Source of the DNA: Cololabis saira
Taxonomy: Eukaryota > Chordata > Actinopteri > Beloniformes > Belonidae
Direction: 5' to 3'
DNA length: 64,000 bases
NCBI RefSeq assembly: GCF_033807715.1
Contig: NC_084599.1
Location: 5,694,125-5,758,124 of the forward strand
The notes under the pieces were generated by a model. The model saw only the letters and a program-made list of their open reading frames with translations, did no database searches and had not been told where the DNA came from. This document shows, piece by piece, positions 44,141-54,335 of this stretch. The stretch's first letter is position 1. Each line of letters begins with the position of its first letter. Made by a program: the position numbers and the translations under genes.

Positions 44141-45001
44141 TTAGGGGTAAACTCTGCGTCCATCAATGAGAGCAAAACCTTCTCTTAACGAAGCCTTCTT
44201 CCCGTTTCGTCTGGCTTCTTGCACCTTGGGCCACAGCTTTGCACGAGCCTCACGATCTTCTTTTGAGAAATCCTCCTTGAACTGAATGTTCATCTCTTTA
44301 CAGACTCTTGCCTCTCTTGATCTCCTCCATATTTCATCACGAACAGTTCGCAGGGCAAATTGGATGATTACAGGTCTGGGCATCTTGTTGGTAGCTGCAT
44401 CATCCCTCCTCCCCAGGCGGTGCACTGTGTCTACTGACTCTCGAAGTTTCTCCACTGATACTGGGATTACTCGTGTAAGGATGCCGATCACAGTATCTCT
44501 TGTGTCCTCTTTGTCTTTTTCGGGAAGTCCCATCAGTCTGAGATCCCACCTTCTCTTATATCTGGCTTGCTCCAAACACATCTCCTTCAGTGAAACATTT
44601 TCTTTTCTCAGCAGCATCATTTCTTCTTTCATTTTGCCAATTTCTTCCTTATTTTCTCTCACTGCTTGTGAGTTTGCTTCCATTCGACTTTCAAAGGTTT
44701 TCAGCCTGTCATCTTGTTCATCAAATCGTTTTATCACAGCTTGAATTGCATTAAAGATGGTTTCGTTTGTAATCTCACCCGGCTGGTTTTCCTTGTCTTG
44801 AGACTTTGGTTTCAGCTTTTTGGGATTTGGGCTGGGCAGTGGTGTGTGTTCATGAAGTGTTTTGGGGTTTTCTTCCATCATCACCTCTATTTCTGCCCGT
44901 TCCTCTTCTTCACAAGCCTCCCGCATGGCCGGCAGGTTGTAGTCGTGGTCTGTTAGCATTAGAGCTTTAGCCGCGCTGCTGTCCTTATCCATCTCGTTCA
45001 C
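44141..45001 (-). CDS. L1 ORF1 nucleic-acid-binding protein
   Basis: 286 codons, intact. L1 ORF1p coats the L1 RNA as a trimer and acts as a chaperone during target-primed reverse transcription. An acidic N-terminus (residues 1-75) is followed by a coiled coil about residues 80-145 (ETIFNAIQAVIKRFDEQDDR through KMKEEMMLLRKENVSLKEMC), the RRM-like domain (RRWDLRLMGLPEKD, VDTVHRLG, PRPVIIQFAL) and the C-terminal domain (FSKEDREARAKLWPKVQEAR, ending in GRRVYP). The start ATG lies about 200 bp from the element's 5' end. ORF1 to ORF2 spacing is about 310 bp. Confidence 0.92.
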   Translation of the reverse strand: MNEMDKDSSAAKALMLTDHDYNLPAMREACEEEERAEIEVMMEENPKTLHEHTPLPSPNPKKLKPKSQDKENQPGEITNETIFNAIQAVIKRFDEQDDRLKTFESRMEANSQAVRENKEEIGKMKEEMMLLRKENVSLKEMCLEQARYKRRWDLRLMGLPEKDKEDTRDTVIGILTRVIPVSVEKLRESVDTVHRLGRRDDAATNKMPRPVIIQFALRTVRDEIWRRSREARVCKEMNIQFKEDFSKEDREARAKLWPKVQEARRNGKKASLREGFALIDGRRVYP

Positions 45002-45176
45002 GTTGAAAAAACAGAGAAAAAAGTGGTCTGCCTCAAGGAAACCATAACTCCGTGGGGCTCAGGGGTTATTTATGAAAGTTCCTGTGCAGTTGGATGTTTT
45101 TTTGTCAAAGTAAAGTTTGTTTAGGACGGTTTTAAAATTTTAATAACAGAGCCTGCAGAAAACGCGACCGTTCACT

Positions 45177-45187
45177 CCGCCATCTTG
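45177..45187 (-). promoter_or_regulatory. YY1-type site at the L1 5' end
   Basis: On the minus strand, CAAGATGGCGG sits about 10 bases from the 5' end after GGGGGGAGGAGT. A YY1 site at this position (AAGATGGC) directs the transcription start of human L1. The similarity in this fish element is seen; the function is inferred. Confidence 0.55.
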
Positions 45188-45198
45188 ACTCCTCCCCC

Positions 45199-46701
45199 CG
45201 GAAGTCCGAGATTTTTTCGGCGGATGCGCCACTCCCCCAGCCTCGCGCTCAGAAGCCACGCCGATTTTTTCCAGTGGCCAGCCGCGGTACTGCAACAAAA
45301 AATCCCATGGGGCCCAGAAAGCTTTTTTCCCATAGACCGCAATAGTAAAAGAGAAGCCTCTAAAACTGTTCACAGGACACCTCCAGCTGTAATCACCGGC
45401 AATTACTAATCTTTGTATTCTATATTTTTAAGTCATGGACTTTATATCCGTCAAAAATGTTTTATAACGGCCAGAAAAGTCAAAGAAAAGTCTCTTTCTG
45501 GGAGTGACGTCACGGCTTTGTCCGTGCACTCGCAAAACGCGGTCGTGTGTGTCTCGGGAACGAGCATGGCTGAATCTAAGCCGTTCGGCGGAATAATCAC
45601 TCAGAAAAGTGGAAAACACGGCTCAAAGGTGTGTTTTTGTGGTCTCTTAATTTTTTTTTCCATGGCAAAAGACATTGGGTTTATAATTAAACCTCAGTAA
45701 ACGAGGGGGAGCTGCTCTGATCAGTGTTGAGCAGCAGCTGAGCAGGAGACCCTCTGTCATTCATTGAGCTGGAGCTGCGCGCTATGGCACAGAGCTCAGG
45801 TGGGACGCTCAGGTCACACTCGGTCTAAACGCCCTGACCAGGGGGATCACAGACGGAAATGTTTAATAGCAACGGTGTATGGTTTGTGAAAATAAGATAT
45901 CAGGCAGGAATAACACTTAATGTGAGCCCAGAAGCTGTAAAAGAATCAGAGAAAATGCAAAGTTAATTAAGCCTAACATTCGGACTGCACGATCATTAAT
46001 AGACAAAAAGATTTACCCAAAGGTATATAGATAAATAGCATATGACAGCTTGTGTTATTGTGGGGAATCCCATGTGTTTTTTTGTTTGTTTGTTTTTATA
46101 AAGATGACTCGTTTTATCCTTACTCCAAAAAATAAAACCCCACAAATTAACCACATTTAAACATAATATTTGACATATTTAAACATAATACTTGACAAAA
46201 CTTGTAATACAAAAAATATTTGTCTTAATGTAAGTAATAAACTTGGGAAGTTTCATGGTGATACCTGCTATTTACATTTTTACCCTATTTTAGCCTATTA
46301 ACCTGGGGTGTCTCATCTTAAATAAAAATGACTCGTTTTATCTTTAATTAAAAAAAAAACACAAATGAACCATGTATAGTCTATAACCATGACTTTGAGA
46401 ACAGCATCGGTTGATTTGCCCTATAAATCCCTAATTTCATTGTGTACATCTATCATTACCGGTCTGAAGGACTCATGAGCGCACAGCGCTTGTCCAGAGC
46501 GCGCAGGGCTCGTTCTCATTGCCCCGGGGCATGATGGGAGGCCCCAGAGCATCATGGGAGGTGACTCAACTGCGCATGCTCTATGGGCCCGTGTACCAGG
46601 AAGTAAACCAGGAAGTCAGAAATTTTTTCGGCGGATGCGCTGGGTGAGCAAACTCCATTGAAATGAATGGGCGGCCATTTTCGATCCTGTATCCAGTTAT
46701 A
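45199..46701. other. region between L1 and MITE, possible small exon
   Basis: GGAAGTC.GA.ATTTTTTCGGCGGATGCGC occurs at 45199 and again at 46609, a dispersed direct repeat. A short plus-strand frame, MAESKPFGGIITQKSGKHGS (45566-45628), ends at AAG|GTGTGT and lies under a GTGACGTCAC motif at about 45504; it could be a first coding exon, but I recognise neither the protein nor a second exon. 46490-46560 has duplicated ATGATGGGAGG motifs. Confidence 0.35.
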
Positions 46702-46790
46702 GGCCCAATCCCAAACTCCACCCTCGCAGACTCGTAGACTTACGTGCGCGCTCCCGCACCTTGCGTAAGGGCTTAGTGCTGTCCCATTCC
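46702..46790 (+). mobile_element. short GGCCCAATCCC-family MITE
   Basis: Bounded by GGCCCAATCCCAAACTCCAC and CTGTCCCATTCC, the same ends as the copy at 48431-48559, but with a different interior. Confidence 0.6.
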
Positions 46791-47100
46791 TCAAGTGGTC
46801 AAGTGCGCGAGGGCTCCCGGCAGCCATTTTGAGCCCTTACTGCCCCCTTCCCGCAAGTCAGCATCCCAGCACACTCTGGGAAAGGGAATTACCCACAGTT
46901 CATCGCGTTGTGACATGAAAGGAGGTTACCAGGGAGAATGTAAACAAAACAGGGGGCGGAGGAAAAGGAACCATGTGCGACTGCGAGAAGAAAGTTCACC
47001 TGTAAATATAAATACATATCCCACTGGTGATTTAAATTCAGAAACTGTTGTCCCGTGATGATTTTTCAACGGCCCTATTATTTCCTTTACAAACAAGGAG

Positions 47101-47102
<2 letters not shown>

Positions 47103-47196
<94 letters not shown>
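47103..47196. repeat. (TA)n microsatellite
   Basis: About 47 TA units, uninterrupted, joined directly to an L2-type LINE 3' tail (AGCATGTTCGAAATAAAG then ATTCACTCATTC, 47215-47262). Confidence 0.97.
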
Positions 47197-47198
<2 letters not shown>

Positions 47199-47269
47199 CT
47201 CTTTTCTTTTTTTTTAGCATGTTCGAAATAAAGTTTTTCATTCACTCATTCATTCATTCAATCGGAGGG

Positions 47270-47439
47270 AGGAAAACCAAAAAAAGGACAAATGACGTTT
47301 TGGAACTTTCTTCAAGACTAAAGACAAAAAGAGAGGCTGAGGGAGCTGGATGAAAAGGAGGAGGAGAGGGAAAGGAAGAGGGATGACCAGTTATCTAAGT
47401 TAATTGACATTTGTGGGAAGATGGAGGACAAAATGTAGT
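47270..47439 (+). pseudogene. C-terminal scrap of a charged, Myb/SANT-like protein
   Basis: Two frames meet near 47335: VLELSSRLKTKREAE, then LRELDEKEEEREGKR-type charged sequence and LSKLIDICGKMEDKM with a TAG at 47437-47439. The heptad-like charged tail resembles the end of Myb/SANT-like proteins that accompany Harbinger transposases. Interrupted upstream by the LINE tail. Tentative. Confidence 0.35.
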
Positions 47440-47505
47440 TTTCTTCATCATTTTTTCATTCATAATTTGAGGTTCAATTTCATTTGTTTTCATTTTATAT
47501 TAGAC

Positions 47506-47728
47506 CAGTGTTTTTCAATCCTGGTCCTCGTGGGCCCCAGTCCTGCATGTTTTAGATGCTACCCTGCTTCAGCACACCGTGATAAAAGTACCTGTGTCAT
47601 CAACAGAGTTGTGCAGACATTGGTGACAAGCTAATGAGGACCTTTAATTAGAATCAGCTGTGTTGGTGCAGGGAAACATGTAAAACATGCAGGACAGGGA
47701 ACACGAGGACCAGGATTGAGAAGCACTG
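47506..47728. mobile_element. hAT-type MITE, 223 bp
   Basis: Inverted ends CAGTGTTTTTCAATCCTGGT and GACCAGGATTGAGAAGCACTG (with two mismatches), starting CAGTG as hAT elements often do. Flanks TATTAGAC (47498-47505) and GATTAGAC (47729-47736) are an 8-bp target duplication with one change. Confidence 0.88.
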
Positions 47729-47736
47729 GATTAGAC

Positions 47737-48430
47737 AAATCCTCAGTTGAATAAACAAGACTTGCTTTTCTTTGATCTGAGTACAGTGTTTGAATTAAGA
47801 TTCCCTATGTTAACGGAAATGCATACATGTAAATACTAGCAAGACAGTTTTAGATCCAACACAAACCAATCAGGCAGTAATTTGGTTATTCATTTATTTA
47901 TGACCACAAAATTTAAACAATTTCAGCAAGTTGAACAAAAACGTTGCAGTAAATAGTAATAATATAACTGAAATATTTAGCTCAGGTTACCATCAATTTA
48001 TACGCTCTCTTACAAAAATGAAATGACATCATGCTGAAAAATGGAAAGTAATATTAGATGGTCATAACACAGCTGGAATATTTAACTAAGTTTACACGCG
48101 CTTACAAAAAAGAAATGACTCGGTGATTGATCCTGGCATACTGGATGTGCTGGTATGGGTAGATTGAAAGAAAGACAATGTTAACAAGGAAATACATATT
48201 GTACTGTGCGCATGTTTAAATTGTGTTCTTTGTTGAATTTTATGCTCCTTTATATAGACTACCACTTTGTTTTCAAACATCCGGATGATCATTCCCAAAC
48301 TTATAATACCGGTAGGTAACATTTTGATCTGACTAGGAATTTTGTAAATTGAAATTTTAAATAAAGTTTATTGAAAAAGAAAACAAAAACAGACGTTTTT
48401 ATCTGACTTGTTTCCGGTTTCTGCTAAGTG
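47737..48430. other. unassigned region
   Basis: Two related blocks (about 47955-48020 and 48055-48115: GAAATATTTAGCTCAGGTTA / GGAATATTTAACTAAGTTTA) show an old local duplication. No gene recognised. Confidence 0.4.
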
Positions 48431-48559
48431 TGTCCCATTCCTATTTATACCATTTGGAGCCCTCACACCCTCGCACACTTGATCACGTGACGCTGACGTC
48501 ACTGAAAGTCTGTGAGGGCTCAGGGCTTGAGGGTTTAGGGTGGAGTTTGGGATTGGGCC
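48431..48559 (-). mobile_element. GGCCCAATCCC-family MITE
   Basis: Minus-strand ends GGCCCAATCCCAAACTCCAC and TATAAATAGGAATGGGACAC. The interior has TGACGTCAGCGTCACGTGAT. Matches, inverted, the truncated copy at 37807-37908. Confidence 0.75.
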
Positions 48560-48699
48560 GACAAATGCCGCGGCACGTTCGTGCCCTAACCATGGCCCTA
48601 ACCCTACCTCGGACACTCATCTAGCTGCTTTATCCTTCATCATTTTAAGATCCTTTATTTTGCACAAAATAGTTTTAAATCCGCCAGGATAAGCGATCG

Positions 48700-48790
48700 T
48701 TTACCTGGTCTGCGCTCAGAGTCGAGCTTGGATCCGCCATTGCTGCGCCCAGCAACGTGGGAGAGCGCGCGCAGATCCTTTATTTTACAG
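48700..48790 (+). other. possible first exon of the DUF4806 gene
   Basis: A GC-rich stretch (GGATCCGCCATTGCTGCG...) ends at ATTTTACAG|GTATGT, a usable donor. No ATG in frame with the downstream coding exons, so it would be 5' UTR. A further small exon may lie at 49560-49590, between CCTTTAG and GTAAGT. Confidence 0.4.
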
Positions 48791-49703
48791 GTATGTTTTA
48801 AATGAGTTTAACGGTGGAACTGGTACTCAATTATTTCCTAATATGTTTTAGCTTTGAGGAGAATATTTTTGTGATGTTTTATTAAGTTAAAAAGTATATT
48901 TTCTTTGTGTTCAAGAGTAAACACGTGCGTTTTGCCGCCATCTTGTGGAATTACTCAATACTGACACGCGTTCTGCATGAGTATTTTATTACATTTCGTT
49001 AAGGCAAAGACCATATTTGTTCATGTTAATTGTTTAGTTACTATGTATGTAGCAGTTTTTGTATTAAAAAGGTGAATTTCCCTGAGATAAAGTTAATTTT
49101 CACAAGACTTATTGAAGGTTATGAGCTAATAAGAATTTGTTTGTTGCTTGTAGGCTATATTATTTTGTAGCTTTATTAAGATTTTGGTTTGAATGTATTT
49201 TACCATTTGTGTACTGCAGGTTAAACCTAAAGTAACTTAAGTGTGCAGTTTACAGATATGATTTAAAATATGGTTTAAACTTAACAGTTTGCAAAGAAGT
49301 GTTGATGTAAAATGTGATTTTAAAAAGATAACTAAAAGCTCTGGTTTGAGGAAACACTGTATCACTGGCCTGATCATTTATCCACACCTGGAATCCCAGC
49401 TTCTTATTATTCTGGTTCTGCTATGCACAAATATAGTTTCATTTGCACTTTATTTCAATTTTATTTACAGTTTATTTAATTTAAAAACATTATTTTGAAT
49501 GTATTTATTTTACTTTTTATTAATAATAATCTCTCATTTCTCTGTACTGTGTCCTTTAGGATTTGTCCGGGTCCCTTTGCAAGCTGCGATGTAAGTTTTC
49601 TGTTATTTTCTGCTTTTGCACTTGACACATGGTCTCGCCACACCTGTATGGATTAAGGATCTTTTGTTGTTGTTGTTTTGCAAATTCTACCAGCTTGCGA
49701 AGG

Positions 49704-52700
49704 ATGGATTCAAGAGAAGCATTCCTCTCTGGTGCCGCTATTAGATGGAGAGCGCGTAGAGGTGTTGAGCAACAGCTTCAACAAATTAGGGACATGCACA
49801 GCGAAAGCTTTGCTTCCCAGTGTTGCAGTATAGTGGAAGGACAGCCTGGATTGCACTCACAGCAGAGAGATGTGGGGGAGATTGTGGATGAAGGGATGAT
49901 GGAGGAGGACATTGTGGTGGGCACATCATGTTTTGACCAGCAGTCTTTTGGAATGGATCTGCCTGAGGAGGAGTCTGACTCAGACCAAGATGCAGATGAG
50001 ACAGATCAGTCCTGCAACCTAAGTGAAAGTCTCCATAGCCGGACCCCCATTAAGATGGTAAATATAACCAGTATTTGTTCATTTAAGATTTTTGGGTTTT
50101 TCCGATTGTGCAAACCAATTAAGTATTAATTAGTTGTTTTTTTAAAGGTATTGTGACATCATTTTTAACATGCTTTTAACACTATTAAAAGTCTTGGCCA
50201 ACATCCCTTAAATGTGTCTAAAAGAGTGTAACAAGAAAAACTTCACTCTAGTTCTCCATTCTGTCCTTTTTATGACAGTGTTTTTTTGCGCCGTGAAAAA
50301 CGGGTCCTTTTTCCCCTTTCCTGTCAATCATTGCTCCGCTCCTCCTCCAAACCTCCTCCAACCAACTGCTACACACTTCTGCCAGCGTCTCCACACACAC
50401 GCGCGCACACCGAACCACAAACACCCACACACACAGCCCAGACAGCGCGACTACAGCCCGAGGATGAAGTCCAACCGGGACCAGAGGACCGGGACCGCAG
50501 CTCCCCGCGAGCAATACACTCACAGCGGCGTCGGGCCGGGAGCGACAGGCGAAGCATGCACGGAAAAGCAGGAGGGCGAAGCAGACAGTCCACAGCAAAC
50601 AATCACAAAAATAAAGGCATGTAAATAAAGTGTCCCCTTATCTTAAGTCCAGTCAGTGGCCGCGGGTCTTCTTAGCACTTTTCCTCCGGTGATTAGAACA
50701 AAAGAGGCTCTAAACCGCTCCGTGTTAAGCCTGGTTTATGGTTCCGCGTTAAATCGACGCAGAGCCTACGCTGTAGGGTTCAGCGTACGGTGCGCGTCGC
50801 CGCGTAACCCTACGCCGTAGGTTCTGCGTCGGTGTAACGCGGAACCATAAATCGGCCTTTATGGTGCGCTGGAGAGGAGAGGAGACAGGGAGCTGGGTGG
50901 AGGGGGCGGTGATTTAGCGGGCCCTGACGTCACGGCCCGCCACCAAACCAGGTGCGCCGTTTTTGCACAGTTATGCGGACAATCCCAGAAAGCACACAAT
51001 ACACTGAATGTTAAAAGTTCGTTGTTTTTTGGGTGTAATTGATGTCAAGACACCCAACAAAACACAAAAAATCAAGAAAAATGTGTTTTTCATGTCACAA
51101 TACCTTTAAAGTCTTCGGTAACAAATATCACTAATATATCTCCCTTAAAACCCATCTCTTATGTTTTATGTTTATTGTTTAGCAACCAAGCATCAGGGCC
51201 ATCCTACTTTGCCCAAGCTCCACCTGCTCCACCTGAACCACTCAGCCCTGCAGTGAGAGCTCCACCACTCTCCCCTTCAGGGCGCCCCTCCTTTTCTGCA
51301 CCTCCTCATAGGCTGTTTCAGCTGTCTCCGACCTTTACGGACATGTCACTAAACCGTCCTCCTCCTCCCGGGATGTCTTCTGATGGCCACTCTCTGGAAA
51401 GAGCCACTGAAGTTTTTATGCCCAGCCTCAATATGGGCAGTTCTGGGAAGGAGCCAATAATATGTACACGTAAGTGAATTATCGAATTGTGCAGATATAA
51501 TTCATAAAGTGAGGAAAAATCTGACCTTTAACGGCACCAATTTTTATTGTGAAAGAATAATGTATCGTAAATTAATTAAATATTCTTCCTTAACACACAT
51601 GGGCTGTAAGTACTTGGACGGCTGTTTAAATTGCCATAGACTTTTAGAATTAAGATAGCCCCACATCATCACATACCATTCATTATACCTAGAGACTGTC
51701 ATGGTTTTTATAGTTGCTAGTTAGCCTAATGATTTCTCAATGCAATTTAAACCAAGCTAAAACCATGCTGACCTCAAAGTATGATGAAGGGTATGTAATG
51801 GTGTGGGGCTATTTTAATTCCAGAGGCCTAGGTGACTTTATCAGGAAGTATCTTGGATCTATCATCCATGTAATAACTGGCTAATAAAAAATAAAGTCTA
51901 AAAGTCTCTATAGCAATTTAAACATGCGTCCAAATACTTATAGCCCATGTGTGTTAAGGAAAAACATTTTGTTATTTATGATGCATTATTCTTTCACAAC
52001 AGAAATTGGTGTCATTAAACGTTAGACTTTTCCCTCATTCTATGAATTAAGGCAACAAGATCAATCTCTAAAAGATTTTTTTTTATTCCTCTTTTTAGTC
52101 AACTTTAGCGTGTGTCCAAATACCTTACTGTAGTTCATTTTAGCAGCAGGTAGTGAATACTCAATGGTCAAAAGTATTGGCACTCTTCACAGCTAGTGTT
52201 TATGGTACTGATAAAAGCACAGTTCTCATTGCTCAAATCCAGTATTAAGGTTATGTGTAGTCAGACGAAAGCTCTTGTAGCATCCCTGAGAAATATCACC
52301 CCTTCCTTTAACTGTCACAATTACTTCTACCTCTCCATCATTTAGCCTATCAATCTCTTACTTCTTGCTTATTTAATCTCTTGTTTCCACAGGTGGCAAT
52401 GCTGGCCTCTATTGGTGGGAGGGACACAAAGAACCTAATTTTCAACATCTTGGCACACGTGTTCTCTGACAGTGTAGCCAAGTTAATCAATTGGAAAGGG
52501 GTGAACAACAAGAGGAAATTCAGTGAGATGGCGACAAGGGGCATTCTGGCTCGTAAGTATTAGCTATAGATTCCTTTCACTGTCTTTACCATTGGAGTAG
52601 CTAGAAATGGTCAAATGTCTGTCTGTTTTTGGCAGAAGCTTTTATCCAAAGTGACATACATACAAATAAAGCCCATCCAGGCCCGCGGCTACACGTATGG

Positions 52701-53063
52701 TCTTTCCTAAATCAGCACGCTCTTATTCTTTCACTCACTCACACCACTTTAGTCACATATTCATTATTATTTATTTGTGCAAGCGTTGTAAATGTCATGT
52801 TGTCAATTGGCTAATTGAACTTCATTCAATCTAATAGGCTATTTAGGCTACTCTTTGTTCATTTGCTTTTTGTATGTCTTACAGGAGCAGTGAGGAAGAA
52901 CCGGATGGGCGAGAAGGCCACAGATACTGAAATAAATCAGTTCACTAATCGGTGGTTCAACCTGGCGTGCGACCGTGGGGGTGGCCGCCGTGCACGCACG
53001 CAGCCCCCAGCAACAGACGGCATGCAGGCACCCACCAACGCACCCACCAACTGGAAAAAATAA
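49704..53063 (+). CDS. DUF4806-domain protein, multi-exon
   Basis: Exons seen: 49694-50057 (ATG at 49704; MDSREAFLSGAAIRWRARRG, then a long acidic region with EEESDSDQDADETDQ), 51183-51469 (Pro/Ser-rich, PPAPPEPLSPAVRAPPLSPS), 52393-52552 or from 52346 (MLASIGGRDTKNLIFNILAH, then NWKGVNNKRKFSEMATRGIL), and 52885-53063 (AVRKNRMGEKATDTEINQFT to WFNLACDR, and a His-poor tail with stop at 53061). The last two exons together look like a DUF4806 domain, of unknown function. Starting the third at 52346, after ATCATTTAG, makes its phase fit the preceding exon. The first-to-second junction is out of phase as drawn, so an exon is missing or a junction is wrong. Host gene or domesticated transposon gene are both possible. 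Confidence 0.6.
50146..51105. mobile_element. Kolobok/T2-like element in DUF4806-gene intron
   Basis: Inverted ends AGGTATTGTGACAT and ATGTCACAATACCT, with TTAA on both sides (50142-50145, 51106-51109). 960 bp. The interior is CA-rich and GC-rich, with overlapping frames that show no domain, and a nested Harbinger-like MITE. Confidence 0.78.
50728..50858. mobile_element. 131-bp palindromic Harbinger-like MITE
   Basis: Nearly perfect palindrome: AGCCTGGTTTATGGTTCCGC and its inverse GCGGAACCATAAATCGGCCT, flanked by TTA (50725-50727, 50859-50861). Inner ACGCAGAGCCTACGCTGTAG also pairs. Same family as the 73-bp copy at 14864-14936. Nested inside the TTAA element. Confidence 0.85.
51500..52050. 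mobile_element. long-TIR MITE, possibly Tc1/mariner-like
   Basis: Inverted arms of about 150 bp: TTAACACACATGGGCTGTAA then GTACTTGGACG on the left, and TCCAAATACTTATAGCCCAT then GTGTGTTAAGG on the right; the outer GGTGCCAAT/GTGAAAGAATAAT blocks also match. A GTCCAAATAC(C/T)T motif of this kind is common in Tc1-like ends. A KVWG/MVWGYF-like trace lies in the middle (about 51790-51830). Lies in an intron of the DUF4806 gene. Confidence 0.7.
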
Positions 53064-53210
53064 AAAATCAAACTTTCAACCCACTAATACCTCACGTATT
53101 TTTGGAAATATTTGTAAATATCTTGTAAATATTATCCATTTATTTTGTGTTTACTACTTTTTTTTGTGTGTTTTGGCTGCTGCACGACTGAATTTCTCCT
53201 CTGGGAGATT

Positions 53211-53216
53211 AATAAA
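53211..53216 (+). terminator. polyadenylation signal of the DUF4806 gene
   Basis: AATAAA about 150 bp after the stop codon, in GGGAGATTAATAAAGTC, followed by a T-rich stretch. Confidence 0.7.
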
Positions 53217-53296
53217 GTCTACTATTCTACTCTAAAGTCTAAGTTTAGTTTTTTGAATCAATTTTAAGACATGTTAAATTGTAATACCTTAATTGT

Positions 53297-53785
53297 CTGA
53301 TAGCCTAAATATGAATCACAGACCCAGGGCCAGATGAGCCCCAGATTTGTTATGGATCAGGAACAGATCTGGGCCAGATCCGCACCACAAATAGTGGCAT
53401 TATAACTGTATTGGGCCAGCTCTGGCCCAGATCGGTTCCTGATCCGTAATCCTGACCTGTTCTGGTATTGGGCCGTTGGAAAAAATGAGACCGGCCCAAA
53501 CCCGTTTAGCGGACCTGTGCCAAATGCTAACCAAGACCTGGCCCAAATCTGGGCCAAACACATTTTGCTGTCTGGGTAGTAATAGGCATGTTTACATAGT
53601 ATTTATATAGACTATATTTATATGGATATTGTGTAGATATAATAATAGCAATTATGTAAGGGGTAGGAACTAGGAAAAAGTGTATAATTCTTCCTAATCC
53701 TTTTTCGAACCTATGTGCATATGAAGATGTTACTGTTTATTTTTATATACATGTTCGAAATTAAATTAATTCATTCACTCATTCA
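53297..53785. repeat. two adjacent repeat fragments
   Basis: 53297-53580 has GGGCCAGAT / TGGCCCAGATC motifs in both orientations and ends TTTTGCTGTCTGGGTAG, a common fish interspersed repeat. 53590-53785 is an L2-type LINE 3' end, finishing CATGTTCGAAATTAAATTAA then ATTCATTCACTCATTC. Confidence 0.6.
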
Positions 53786-54082
53786 AAAACCTTGTACTTA
53801 GATTTAGAGGTGATGATTCTTATTGCTGAATCATGATAAATATTTTGGAACTCCCATATACAGTTTTTTTGATACTCTTTATATTGTTTATGTGATTATT
53901 TTGCTATCTTTTTTTTCCTTTTCTTTAGCTGCTGTGATGAAAGAAATGTCCCCATTGTGGAAGTAAGACAGGAAATCAAATCTAATCTATTGATAACTGA
54001 AATGTTTCTGCTCTGTTCAAACTAAACCGAAAACTTTTGATCTGAAAAATCAATCAACAAAATTTCAGATATGAACAAGAGT

Positions 54083-54088
54083 TTATTC
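54083..54088 (-). terminator. polyadenylation signal of the MABP-like gene
   Basis: AATAAA on the minus strand, about 250 bp past the stop at 54336. Confidence 0.6.
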
Positions 54089-54335
54089 AGAAAAATGACA
54101 AAAATAAAAATGAAGTGGTTTGTTGGAACTCATTTTAGAATACTTTGATCAGTTGATTGGTTGTCGGATCAATACTGCGTAATAGATTCATGTCAGTTAA
54201 AGAAAACCTCTGGGGATGACAACATTTAAAAACACTCTTTAAGAAGAACAAAACCATCACCAAACTCATTTAACATGGAATCCTTTTTTTCTGAATCTGC
54301 AAAGTGAGCAAGCCCATCTCTGTTTCCATGACAAC

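Larger units (their letters stand above)
37909..45198 (-). mobile_element. near full-length L1, split by nested L2-type LINE
   Basis: Minus-strand L1. Poly(A) is seen as poly(T) at 37909-37930, 3' UTR to 38166, ORF2 38167-43829, ORF1 44141-45001, and a 5' UTR to about 45198 beginning with a G-rich, AAGATGGCGG-bearing sequence. Without the L2-type insertion (40557-42500 plus its duplicated TTCTT) it is about 5.3 kb. The sequences flanking the two ends do not match, so no target duplication was found. Confidence 0.88.

Noticed and set aside
50212..50628. Overlapping frames of 112-138 residues on both strands
   Set aside because: They lie inside a TTAA-flanked transposon in a CA- and GC-rich stretch with no domain or codon signal.
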